Part shown: positions 7,664 to 13,481 of the stretch, in pieces
Layout of the letters: each line of letters opens with the position of its first letter
How positions within the stretch are numbered: the stretch's first letter is position 1
Assembly: GCA_964417785.1 (NCBI GenBank)
Contig: CAYQJO010000115.1
Coordinates: 1 to 13,481, forward strand
Origin: DAOTUL01 sp034437435
Lineage (GTDB): Bacteria > Chloroflexota > Anaerolineae > Aggregatilineales > Phototrophicaceae
Direction: 5' to 3'
DNA: 13,481 nt
Made by a program: the position numbers and the translations under genes
Notes under the pieces: model-generated
Seen by the model: only the letters and a program-made list of their open reading frames with translations
Database searches by the model: none
What the model was told of the DNA's origin: nothing

Positions 7664-8116
7664 TTGGAACGCACACTTATCATCATCAAGCCGGATGCCG
7701 TTCAGCGTGGACTGACCGGTGAAATTCTGCGCCGCTTTGAAGCACGTGGGCTGCGCATCGTCGGCATGAAGTTCATGCAGGTTTCGCAGGCATTGGCGGA
7801 AAAACACTACGCCATCCACAAGGAACGTCCGTTTTTCAGTAATCTGGTCAGCTACATCATCTCGTCGCCAGTCGTCGTCATCGCCCTGGAAGGCACCGAA
7901 GCAGTGGCCGCCGCTCGTGCGACCATCGGCGCGACCAAACCGAGTGAAGCCGCAGCCGGTACCATTCGCGGCGACTTCGCCCTCGAAATCGGACGCAATC
8001 TGGTTCACGGTTCCGACAGCGTGGAAAACGGTGAGATTGAGGTCGGGAATTTCTTCAACGAGGATGAACTGATCCACTGGTCACGCAACACCGATAGCTG
8101 GATATTCGAAGACTAG
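7664..8116 (+). CDS. ndk: Nucleoside diphosphate kinase
   Basis: Transfers the terminal phosphate from ATP to other NDPs by a ping-pong mechanism through a phosphohistidine, balancing cytoplasmic (d)NTP pools. At 150 residues it has the usual bacterial length. Visible active-site residues: Lys9 in IIKPD, Tyr49 in KHYA, Arg85, Thr91, Arg102 in GTIRGD, Asn112 and the catalytic His115 in RNLVHGSDS. Each lies three positions below the classical numbering. Small departures from consensus are SSPV where SGPV is usual and AAGTIR for APGTIR; neither removes a catalytic residue. It starts with TTG after a good SD. The next gene starts one base after its stop, so ndk, the membrane protein and selA probably form one transcript. 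Confidence 0.97.
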   Translation: MERTLIIIKPDAVQRGLTGEILRRFEARGLRIVGMKFMQVSQALAEKHYAIHKERPFFSNLVSYIISSPVVVIALEGTEAVAAARATIGATKPSEAAAGTIRGDFALEIGRNLVHGSDSVENGEIEVGNFFNEDELIHWSRNTDSWIFED

Positions 8117-8117
8117 C

Positions 8118-8540
8118 ATGACGCGGCGCAAGCCCTCGCTTCCGGACGATCCGGTTCGGATGCCACCCGACCATACCGGTGTCCTTGTCGCTGCTGTCGT
8201 CATGATGGTGGTGGGTTGGCTGGGGCTTGCCCTGCTTGTTTTGAACACACGCCCGCGCATCGGCGCGGAACTATGGCTGTTTTTTCTCCTGCTGCATATG
8301 GCGATTACGGGGACTGTTGCACCGTTAGTTCGTTATCTCAATATTCGCTTCACCCGCATTGATGATGACCCGCCACCGGGCGGCGTCGTGGTGCGCCAGA
8401 GTGTGTGGATCGCCCTGTATGTCGTCATCTGTGCGTGGCTGCAAGTGCTGCGCCTGCTAACCCCACCCATCGCGGTCTTGCTGCCGCTGGTGTTTATCGT
8501 GATCGAAGTATTTTTGCGCTCAAGAGAACTCGATGAGTGA
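8118..8540 (+). CDS. Four-helix integral membrane protein, unknown function
   Basis: 140 residues with a short charged, Pro-containing N-terminus and four predicted membrane helices at about residues 21-43, 50-72, 93-113 and 114-134. A polar loop with IDDDPPPGG separates the two pairs. No catalytic motif or family is recognised. It begins one base after the ndk stop and its last 8 bases overlap the selA start (ATGAGTGA), so translation is probably coupled with both. No SD is obvious before the ATG at 8118, which also fits coupling; an internal ATG at 8161 is a possible alternative start but would give a shorter N-terminus without better signals. Whether it has anything to do with selenium or nucleotide metabolism cannot be told from sequence. 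Confidence 0.8.
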   Translation: MTRRKPSLPDDPVRMPPDHTGVLVAAVVMMVVGWLGLALLVLNTRPRIGAELWLFFLLLHMAITGTVAPLVRYLNIRFTRIDDDPPPGGVVVRQSVWIALYVVICAWLQVLRLLTPPIAVLLPLVFIVIEVFLRSRELDE

Positions 8541-9876
8541 GATGCTGCGCCGTTTACCGGCAGTCGATACCCTGCTGTCTCAGGCCGATGATTTGCTGGC
8601 CGATTATGGCCGTGACGCTACCGTTAACACCATCCGCGCTGAACTGGACGATCTGCGGCGGCGCATTCTGGACGGTGAGACGGTCGATCTGGATCATGTG
8701 CTGGATGCGGTCGCGGAACGGTTAGCAGATCATTTCCAGCCGACACTGCGCCCGGTTATCAATGCCACTGGCGTGATTATCCACACCAATCTGGGACGTG
8801 CGCCGCTGTCCCAATCCGCCGTTCAGGCCATGCACGATATGGCTGCTTACAGCACGCTGGAATACGACCTGGAACAGGGCAAACGCGGCAACCGGTTGGT
8901 CCACGCCAGCAATTTACTGGCCGAGATTACCGGGGCCGAAGCGGCGATGGTGGTCAACAACAACGCCGCCGCCACCGTCCTGATGCTGAGCGGATTGGCG
9001 CAGGGCCGCGAGGTGATCGTCTCACGCGGGCAACTGGTGGAAATTGGCGGCGGTTTTCGTGTGCCGGAGATTATGGCGCAGAGCGGTGCCACATTGGTCG
9101 AAGTCGGCACCACTAATCGCACCCGTGCTGCGGACTTCGCCCGCGCCATCAGCGAGAACACGGCGCTTTTGATGCGGGTCCATTCGTCTAATTTCAAGCA
9201 GATTGGTTTCACCGAGCAGCCGACATTACCGGAACTGGCCCAACTGGCCCACCAGCACCATCTGCTGCTGCTGGTGGAAGACCTGGGCAGCGGCGCACTG
9301 CTGGATACGGCGGCTTATGGGCTGGATCACGAACCGATGCCGCAGGAAGCTATCGCTGGCGGTTGTGATCTGGTCACATTCAGCGGCGACAAGCTGCTGG
9401 GCGGTCCCCAGGCCGGGCTGCTGGTCGGCAAGCGCGAGATTATCGACCGGCTCAAGCGCCATCCCCTGGCCCGTGCCATCCGGGCCGATAAAACCTGTCT
9501 GTCGGCGCTCACAGCCACTCTGGACCACTACCGGCGGGGCGACGCACTCGACCATATCCCTGTATGGCAGATGATCGCCCGCCCGCTGGATGATCTACGC
9601 CAGACAGCGCAATCCTGGGCCGAGACCCTGCGGGATGCCGGACGCGACGCCTCGGTTGTTGATGGGGAGTCCACCGTCGGCGGTGGCAGCCTGCCGGGTG
9701 AAACCCTGCCGACTGTCCTGGTCGCCCTGCGGGTTGACAGCCCGGATCGCTTTCTGGCCGACCTGCGCCGCCACGACCCGCCCATCATCGCCCGCATCGC
9801 GGACGACCGCGTATTGATCGATCCACGCACTGTTTTACCGGAGCAGGTGGCGGTTTTGCTTCAGGCGCTCGGCTGA
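8533..9876 (+). CDS. selA: L-seryl-tRNA(Sec) selenium transferase (selenocysteine synthase)
   Basis: PLP enzyme that converts Ser-tRNA(Sec) to Sec-tRNA(Sec) using selenophosphate; in bacteria it forms a large homodecameric ring. At 447 residues it is close to the family's usual 450-470. Visible hallmarks: an N-terminal helical tRNA-binding region (residues 1-65); PVINATGVIIHTNLGRAPLS at 74-93; VNNNAAA near 141; RGQLVEIGGGFRVP at 165-178; VEDLGSGAL near 248; the PLP lysine Lys287 in SGDKLLGGPQAG; RADKTCLSAL near 317; STVGGGSLPGE near 380. All point to a working SelA rather than an archaeal-type SelA-like homologue. Its start overlaps the upstream gene by 8 bp; an ATG three codons in (8542) is an alternative. 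The partners selB, selC and selD are not in the window. Confidence 0.96.
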   Translation: MSEMLRRLPAVDTLLSQADDLLADYGRDATVNTIRAELDDLRRRILDGETVDLDHVLDAVAERLADHFQPTLRPVINATGVIIHTNLGRAPLSQSAVQAMHDMAAYSTLEYDLEQGKRGNRLVHASNLLAEITGAEAAMVVNNNAAATVLMLSGLAQGREVIVSRGQLVEIGGGFRVPEIMAQSGATLVEVGTTNRTRAADFARAISENTALLMRVHSSNFKQIGFTEQPTLPELAQLAHQHHLLLLVEDLGSGALLDTAAYGLDHEPMPQEAIAGGCDLVTFSGDKLLGGPQAGLLVGKREIIDRLKRHPLARAIRADKTCLSALTATLDHYRRGDALDHIPVWQMIARPLDDLRQTAQSWAETLRDAGRDASVVDGESTVGGGSLPGETLPTVLVALRVDSPDRFLADLRRHDPPIIARIADDRVLIDPRTVLPEQVAVLLQALG

Positions 9877-9890
9877 ACTTTTTACAACTC

Positions 9891-9920
9891 TTTACGTTTA
9901 TAAAGAAATTGTTGTGATAC
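9891..9920 (+). promoter_or_regulatory. Candidate promoter of the STAS-like gene
   Basis: TTTACG at 9891-9896 and TGATAC at 9915-9920 with an 18-nt spacer lie in an AT-rich 80-bp gap after selA, unlike the GC-rich coding DNA around it. It would start transcription near 9927. The SD AAAGGG at 9943-9948 follows, 8 nt before the ATG. Confidence 0.45.
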
Positions 9921-9956
9921 ACTTGTCATGTGTGAAGGACGTAAAGGGACACACCA

Positions 9957-10343
9957 ATGGCAATTGATGCAAAATGGGATAATCCCGAACACACTGTTTT
10001 CCTCATCACAGTTGAGGGGAAATGGTCGCTGGACGACTATTACATCCAGTTCCAGCGTGCTACCGACATGCTCAACCGCATTAATCACAAGGTGATGCTG
10101 ATCCTGGACCTCTCACGTAGCAGCGCCCCACCATCGCGTTTTGTCTCTACCGGACGATTCGCCCAGGAACACCAATCCCCCAACATTATGCTCACCATCA
10201 TCACCGGTGCACCGGCGTTTGCCCAGGCATTGGCAACTGTGATGATAAAGCTGTTCCCCAACCTGGGTGATGTCGTGACCTTTGCCGATACGTTGGACGA
10301 AGCGCGGCAACTGGCCTATAAACGGCTACACGCAGTCGCCTGA
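9957..10343 (+). CDS. Small STAS/SpoIIAA-like domain protein
   Basis: 128 residues, cytoplasmic, one alpha/beta domain. It opens with a strand pair (WDNPEHTVFLITVEGKWS), a helix (LDDYYIQFQRATDMLNRI), a central hydrophobic strand (KVMLILDLS), a helix region, another strand (NIMLTIITG), a long helix and a final strand with FADTLDEARQLAY. That order fits STAS-like (anti-sigma-factor-antagonist) folds, where residues after the DLS strand often carry the regulatory phosphoserine. Here the segment is DLSRSSAPPSRF and no canonical phosphosite stands out, so phospho-switching is uncertain. ATG with AAAGGG 8 nt upstream; own promoter likely. No anti-sigma kinase is adjacent. The last 18 bases overlap the end of the opposing M19 gene. 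Confidence 0.65.
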   Translation: MAIDAKWDNPEHTVFLITVEGKWSLDDYYIQFQRATDMLNRINHKVMLILDLSRSSAPPSRFVSTGRFAQEHQSPNIMLTIITGAPAFAQALATVMIKLFPNLGDVVTFADTLDEARQLAYKRLHAVA

Positions 10344-11372
10344 CCGCCATGTGGCTTTGAGAACACGCAACCAGTTCTTATAGGCGATCTTTTCCACCTC
10401 GGACTCATCGAATCGACCTCGCAGCGCATCCAACAATCGCGGCAGCCCGCTGGCATCGCCTAATTCGGCGGAGATGGTCGCGCCATCAAAATCCGATCCC
10501 AGGCCCACATGGTCGATTCCCATGCGCTCAACCATGTATTCCACATGCCGGACCATCACCGACAGCGGGGTATCGACGTTGTTTTTGCCGTCCTCACGCA
10601 AGAAGCTGGTGGCGTAATTCAGTCCAACCAGACCGCCGGTCTCCTTGACAGCATCCAACTGTTTATCGGTCAGATTGCGCGTGATGGGACACAGCGCATG
10701 CACATTGGAATGCGAGGCCACCAGCGGCGCATCGCTGTGCTTCGCCACATCCCAGAAGCCGCGTTCGTTAATATGCGACAGGTCGATCATAATCCCCAGG
10801 CGGTTGCACGCCTTGACCAGCGCCACACCAGCGTCGGTCAGGCCAGGACCGGTATCGGGTGACGCTGGAAAGCGGAAGGGAACGCCTTCGGCAAAGGCGT
10901 TGCCCCGGCTCCACACGATACCCAGTGAGCGCAAACCGGCGCGATAATAGACTTCCAGGGCGTTGAGATCGGTGTCAAACATCTCCACTCCTTCGACGTG
11001 CATCACTGCCGCCATCACACCGTTATCGAAGCAGGCCTGCAGTTCATCTCCGTCGCGCACGATCTTGAACTGCCCGTCCGAACGGGCTTCGATGTCAAAC
11101 AGATGCCGAAACATCTGGTGGGCGGTCTGCTGAGCATAGGCGATGTCGATGGGATCGGGCAGCGGGAAGTCGTAACCGTCCTCGGTCCGGTATTGTTCAA
11201 ACGCGGTGAACGGGACAGGATTGGGTACAAAGGCGGCGAAAATACCTCCGGCGAAACCACCCTCCCTCGCCCGCTCGAAGTCGAGATGGCCGCCGTCGGC
11301 CCGTTGGAGGAAATCATAGCCCGGCTCGCGCAGATAGCGGAGCAAAATGTCGTTATGGCCGTCGAAAATCAC
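10326..11372 (-). CDS. Membrane dipeptidase-type zinc peptidase (family M19)
   Basis: 348 residues with the full binuclear zinc set of renal-dipeptidase-type enzymes: His6 and Asp8 in DGHND, bridging Glu127 in HVEG, His200 in IDLSHIN, His221 in ASHSN, substrate-binding Arg232 in TRN, and Asp294 in GSDFDG. The spacing closely matches mammalian DPEP1. Such enzymes split dipeptides and accept a D-residue at the C-terminal position. No signal peptide or anchor is seen, so it should act in the cytoplasm. The start is GTG, with GGGAG 8 nt upstream (11381-11385). Only 3 nt separate it from the upstream gene, so it is the last gene of a three-gene operon. The C-terminal codons overlap the STAS-like gene on the other strand; no terminator is visible there. 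Confidence 0.93.
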   Translation of the reverse strand: MIFDGHNDILLRYLREPGYDFLQRADGGHLDFERAREGGFAGGIFAAFVPNPVPFTAFEQYRTEDGYDFPLPDPIDIAYAQQTAHQMFRHLFDIEARSDGQFKIVRDGDELQACFDNGVMAAVMHVEGVEMFDTDLNALEVYYRAGLRSLGIVWSRGNAFAEGVPFRFPASPDTGPGLTDAGVALVKACNRLGIMIDLSHINERGFWDVAKHSDAPLVASHSNVHALCPITRNLTDKQLDAVKETGGLVGLNYATSFLREDGKNNVDTPLSVMVRHVEYMVERMGIDHVGLGSDFDGATISAELGDASGLPRLLDALRGRFDESEVEKIAYKNWLRVLKATWRSGDCV

Positions 11373-11375
11373 GGT

Positions 11376-12152
11376 TCAGTCTCCCAGTTGTTCACGGGCG
11401 CGGTTGGCCGCCCATAGACACACATCCCACAAATCGGCCACCGGCACATCGGTGTGGGGCAGGGTGTGCAGGTAACGCGGCGGTCCATATTCCGGCGCAA
11501 ATGTCATCGGTCCGTCCTGCTGCGCCTTGATCTTGCGCCACTGGGCTTCGTGCCATTCCAGATAGCGGGCGTATTCTGGTGCCGACGGATCGGGGACCTG
11601 CGGCCCTTCTTCGTAGCCGACCCGCCCGTGTACATGGATGGCGCGGCTGTTTGCCAGATCGAGCGCTTCCTGCTGGTCATCGGGCAGGCGCTCGCACACA
11701 TTCACCCAATGACTGTAATCAGCGGTGATCTTCAAGGTATCGAACTGGCGCAGGTAATAGGCCGTATCCCAGGGATTGAAGAACGCCCGACCCCGATGCG
11801 TCTCGTGCGCCACCGGCACGCCGATTTCACCCTCCACGCGCAAGGCTTGCTCGAAAAACGCGCTGGCCTCGTCACGGGTCATGCTGTCGCGCCCGCTGTG
11901 CAGATTGATCTTTAGCGGGTTGAACTCGGCCAACTGCTTGAGCGTCGCATCCAGATCATCCTTATCAGCGATGAACCCCTGCGCGATGAACTTGAGGCTA
12001 TGGCGGTCCAGCAGGGCGGCGAAGCTGGCCGGGGTATGGTCGCCCAGGTGATGAATACCGCTCTCCACCCCATCATAACCAGCGGTGGCGATACGTTCGA
12101 TGCTGCGTTCCAGCGAATCCGTCATGCCCCACAGGGCGCGAAAAACAAGCAT
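11376..12152 (-). CDS. Xylose isomerase-like TIM-barrel protein (sugar phosphate isomerase/epimerase family)
   Basis: 258 residues forming one AP-endonuclease-2/xylose-isomerase-like barrel. Candidate metal ligands at strand ends are Glu30 (GVESG), His85 (NLHSGRD), Glu117 (HETHRG), Asp145/His148 (ADYSHW), His173/His175 (IHVHGR) and Glu221 (APEYGP). This pattern fits divalent-metal isomerases, epimerases or lyases acting on sugars or polyols. The substrate cannot be read from sequence. A strong SD, GAAGGAG, lies 8 nt before the ATG, and the upstream PLP-enzyme gene ends 22 bp away, so they share a transcript. The C-terminal fifth (from about residue 180) is longer and more charged than a minimal barrel. 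Annotating it specifically as hydroxypyruvate isomerase would go beyond the evidence. Confidence 0.85.
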   Translation of the reverse strand: MLVFRALWGMTDSLERSIERIATAGYDGVESGIHHLGDHTPASFAALLDRHSLKFIAQGFIADKDDLDATLKQLAEFNPLKINLHSGRDSMTRDEASAFFEQALRVEGEIGVPVAHETHRGRAFFNPWDTAYYLRQFDTLKITADYSHWVNVCERLPDDQQEALDLANSRAIHVHGRVGYEEGPQVPDPSAPEYARYLEWHEAQWRKIKAQQDGPMTFAPEYGPPRYLHTLPHTDVPVADLWDVCLWAANRAREQLGD

Positions 12153-12160
12153 CCTTCAGG

Positions 12161-12167
12161 CTCCTTC
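12161..12167 (-). promoter_or_regulatory. Strong Shine-Dalgarno of the TIM-barrel gene
   Basis: GAAGGAG on the minus strand, 8 nt before the ATG at 12152. It is the best SD in the window and confirms that start. Confidence 0.8.
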
Positions 12168-12174
12168 GTTCCGT

Positions 12175-13125
12175 TCAATCGTTCAATATCATGGACATGG
12201 TGGCGGCATCAATGTTGCCGCCGCTGAGGATCACCCCGACCCGGCCCTGGGGCTGAACCACACCGCTTAACAGCGCGGCCACACCCAATGCGCCAGATGG
12301 CTCGACTACCAGCTTCATACGATAAAACAAGAAGCGCACCGCCTCCATGATGGCGTCTTCGGTGACGGTGCGCATATCGTCGACATATTCCAGGACCAAT
12401 GGAAAGGTGATCTCGCCCAGGCTGGGGGTGCGAGTCCCATCGGCAATGGTGGGTGGATTGTGGATAGTGTGCAGCGTGCCGGTGTGGAAGGACTTCGTGG
12501 CATCGTCGGCCACTTCCGGCTCGATGCCGATGACCTGGCAGCCGGGATGCATGCCTCTGGCGGCGATGGCCGACCCGCTCAACAGACCACCACCGCCGCA
12601 CGGCACCAGCAGCGTGTCCATTGGGCCACCGTACTGAAACAACTCCAGCGCCGCCGTCCCCTGACCGGCAACCACATGCGGATGGTCATAGGGCGGCAAA
12701 ACGGCGTAGCCATGCTCCGCTGCCAGCGCCTCGGCCAGTTCCTTGCGGTCGGATTCCGCCGGGTTGTATTCGACCACTGTGGCACCGTAGCCCTCGGTCG
12801 CGGCCCGTTTGGTCGCCGGAGCGTTATCGGGCATGACGATCACGGTGCTGACACCCAGCAGCCGACCCACCAGCGCGGTCGCCTGGGCGTGGTTGCCCGA
12901 TGAGTAGGTAATCACACCGCGTGCTTTCTCTGCACCGGTCAACTGGCTGATGGCGTTATAGGCACCGCGAAACTTGAACGCACCCACCCGCTGCATATTC
13001 TCGCATTTGAGGAATACCTCAGCCCCCACCCGCTGGTTGAGCGTGCGCGAAGTCATAATTGGCGTCCGGTTGGCGACGCCGTTAAGCCGCCGCATGGCCC
13101 CGGTGACATCATCGAATGTGACCAA
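12175..13125 (-). CDS. Serine racemase / threonine (serine) dehydratase-type PLP enzyme
   Basis: Fold-type II PLP enzyme of about 316 residues with no C-terminal ACT domain, so of the catabolic/racemase size class and not feedback-regulated IlvA. Counting from the upstream GTG at 13134, the PLP lysine is Lys54 in GAFKFRGA, the asparagine loop is SSGNHAQ (78-84), the phosphate-binding Gly tetrad is 180-183 (CGGGGLLSG), and SGGNID lies near 304. Two details lean to racemase-like: Ser79 at the position of serine racemase Ser84 (usually Ala in IlvA/TdcB), and Glu205, Ala209, Asp211, matching the racemase divalent-metal site. Many such enzymes do both reactions. I chose TTG at 13125 because GGAG lies 8 nt before it; GTG at 13134 has no SD (GGAG abuts it). 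First gene of a three-gene operon. Confidence 0.9.
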   Translation of the reverse strand: MVTFDDVTGAMRRLNGVANRTPIMTSRTLNQRVGAEVFLKCENMQRVGAFKFRGAYNAISQLTGAEKARGVITYSSGNHAQATALVGRLLGVSTVIVMPDNAPATKRAATEGYGATVVEYNPAESDRKELAEALAAEHGYAVLPPYDHPHVVAGQGTAALELFQYGGPMDTLLVPCGGGGLLSGSAIAARGMHPGCQVIGIEPEVADDATKSFHTGTLHTIHNPPTIADGTRTPSLGEITFPLVLEYVDDMRTVTEDAIMEAVRFLFYRMKLVVEPSGALGVAALLSGVVQPQGRVGVILSGGNIDAATMSMILND

Positions 13126-13133
13126 CTGATTCA

Positions 13134-13137
13134 CTCC
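13134..13137 (-). promoter_or_regulatory. Ribosome binding site favouring the TTG start of the PLP enzyme
   Basis: GGAG on the minus strand touches the GTG at 13134-13132, too close to serve it, but lies 8 nt before TTG at 13125. The same 8-nt spacing is seen for the other three minus-strand genes, and a start at MVTFDDV fits the family's usual beginning. Confidence 0.55.
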
Positions 13138-13152
13138 GATAGTGCAGACAAC

Positions 13153-13179
13153 AAAAAAGCGCAGCCTGTCTCGCTGCGC
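13153..13179 (-). terminator. Intrinsic terminator after the 51-residue gene, in the leader of the PLP-enzyme operon
   Basis: On the minus strand GCGCAGC, a 7-nt loop (GAGACAG), GCTGCGC, then six T (13158-13153). A GC-rich 7-bp stem with a U-run directly after it is a textbook rho-independent signal. It lies 23 bp after the stop of the small gene and only 18-27 bp before the start of the next gene. Confidence 0.85.
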
Positions 13180-13202
13180 CTCTAGTTTATCGCGTTTTGG
13201 GA

Positions 13203-13358
13203 TTAACGGTAGGACTCTCGCGGATCGCGTTCAACCGGGATGGGAACCGGGACACGTTCGGGTTGTCGGGATGCTTCCGGTTTCAGGAGTTGGTCAATAA
13301 TCTGACGGATACCTTCAATCACCTCATCCAACCAGTTCTTCTCATTCGTATTTGACAC
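13203..13358 (-). CDS. Small hypothetical protein, 51 residues
   Basis: Starts at GTG 13358, chosen because AAAGGG (13367-13372) lies 8 nt upstream. An earlier in-frame GTG at 13385 would begin inside the terminator stem and lacks an SD. The protein has an amphipathic helix over about residues 8-26 (WLDEVIEGIRQIIDQLLKP), then a Pro- and charge-rich tail (PVPIPVERDPRESYR). No membrane span, Cys pair or known motif. It sits alone between two intrinsic terminators, so it forms a separate short transcription unit. Function not recognised; a partner-binding helix with a flexible tail is the only structural reading. Confidence 0.65.
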   Translation of the reverse strand: MSNTNEKNWLDEVIEGIRQIIDQLLKPEASRQPERVPVPIPVERDPRESYR

Positions 13359-13383
13359 GATAGAAACCCTTTCCTGATTAAAC

Positions 13384-13420
13384 ACAAAACCCCTTCAGTA
13401 TGTGTCTGAAGGGGTTTTGT
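13384..13420. terminator. Strong, probably bidirectional intrinsic terminator after tRNA-Ala
   Basis: A perfect 15-bp inverted repeat, 13384-13398 (acaaaaccccttcag) with 13406-13420, around a 7-nt loop. The GC core CCCCTTCAG/CTGAAGGGG is flanked by A4 and T4, so it can act on both strands. It ends the leftward tRNA transcript 8 bp after the tRNA's last base. Confidence 0.9.
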
Positions 13421-13427
13421 ATGCCAG

Positions 13428-13481
13428 TGGACCTAAAGAGACTCGAACTCTTGACCTCTTCAATGCCATTGAAGCGCTCTC
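13428..13481 (-). tRNA. tRNA-Ala (anticodon GGC), 3' part; 5' end outside the window
   Basis: Read leftward, the visible part holds the end of the D arm (GAGAGC), an anticodon stem CTTCA/TGAAG, a loop ATGGCAT with anticodon GGC (13465-13467), variable loop AGGTC, T arm AAGAG-TTCGAGT-CTCTT, and acceptor strand TAGGTCC with discriminator A at 13428. It closely follows the E. coli tRNA-Ala(GGC) layout. U70 is present, as the G3-U70 alanine identity pair requires; base 3 is outside the window. CCA is not encoded (CTG follows A73), so the tail would be added by the nucleotidyltransferase. Decodes GCC and GCU alanine codons. Confidence 0.93.

Noticed and set aside
8533..9876. Possibility that this gene is a non-selenium SelA-like or other PLP transferase
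   Set aside because: It has the N-terminal tRNA-binding region, SGDKLLGGPQAG and STVGGGSLPGE motifs and near full bacterial SelA length.
13359..13385. Longer 60-residue version of the small gene starting at GTG 13385
   Set aside because: That GTG lies in the terminator arm with no SD; the GTG at 13358 has AAAGGG 8 nt upstream.

Overview
The window looks like a piece of a draft or metagenome-assembled bacterial chromosome, most likely Chloroflexota (Anaerolineae-like). That placement is an inference from family style: long acidic TPR proteins studded with 'PDWL' and 'AWLESLA..QG' motifs sit upstream of ndk and selA, the DNA is moderately GC-rich, and GTG/TTG starts are common. No marker gene here settles the taxonomy. 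Two runs of exactly 100 N are scaffold placeholders, and both lie inside one repeat-rich gene.

Left part (1-1293). A secreted, cysteine-rich, GH43-type beta-propeller protein is read leftward. It is divergent from the next operon, and a 96-bp intergenic region holds an extended -10 promoter facing right.

Centre (1294-7589). Two adjacent genes encode large, very acidic, probably cytoplasmic repeat proteins. The first has N-terminal TPRs followed by about 28 Trp-containing short motifs (DPLAWL, TPDWL). The second has a duplicated N-terminal module, 18-residue DLSGL repeats, many more WL motifs and a C-terminal TPR. This mirror-image pair is the most novel element. The N gaps can be interpreted from the flanking sequence. 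Each gap is bounded by 55-base words that recur nearby, which is the mark of a k=55 de Bruijn assembly breaking at tandem repeats. Repairing both gaps restores a single open frame of at least 1167 codons.

Right-centre (7664-10343). ndk (nucleoside diphosphate kinase), a four-helix membrane protein and selA (selenocysteine synthase) form a tight, partly overlapping unit. A small STAS/SpoIIAA-like protein with its own promoter follows.

Right part, minus strand (13481 down to 10326). The order in transcription is: a partial tRNA-Ala(GGC), a strong terminator, a 51-residue hypothetical gene, a second terminator, then a three-gene operon. That operon encodes a serine racemase/threonine dehydratase-type PLP enzyme, a xylose isomerase-like TIM-barrel protein and an M19 membrane-dipeptidase-type zinc enzyme. 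Together these suggest peptide and (possibly D-) amino-acid catabolism. The operon meets the STAS-like gene tail to tail with an 18-bp coding overlap.
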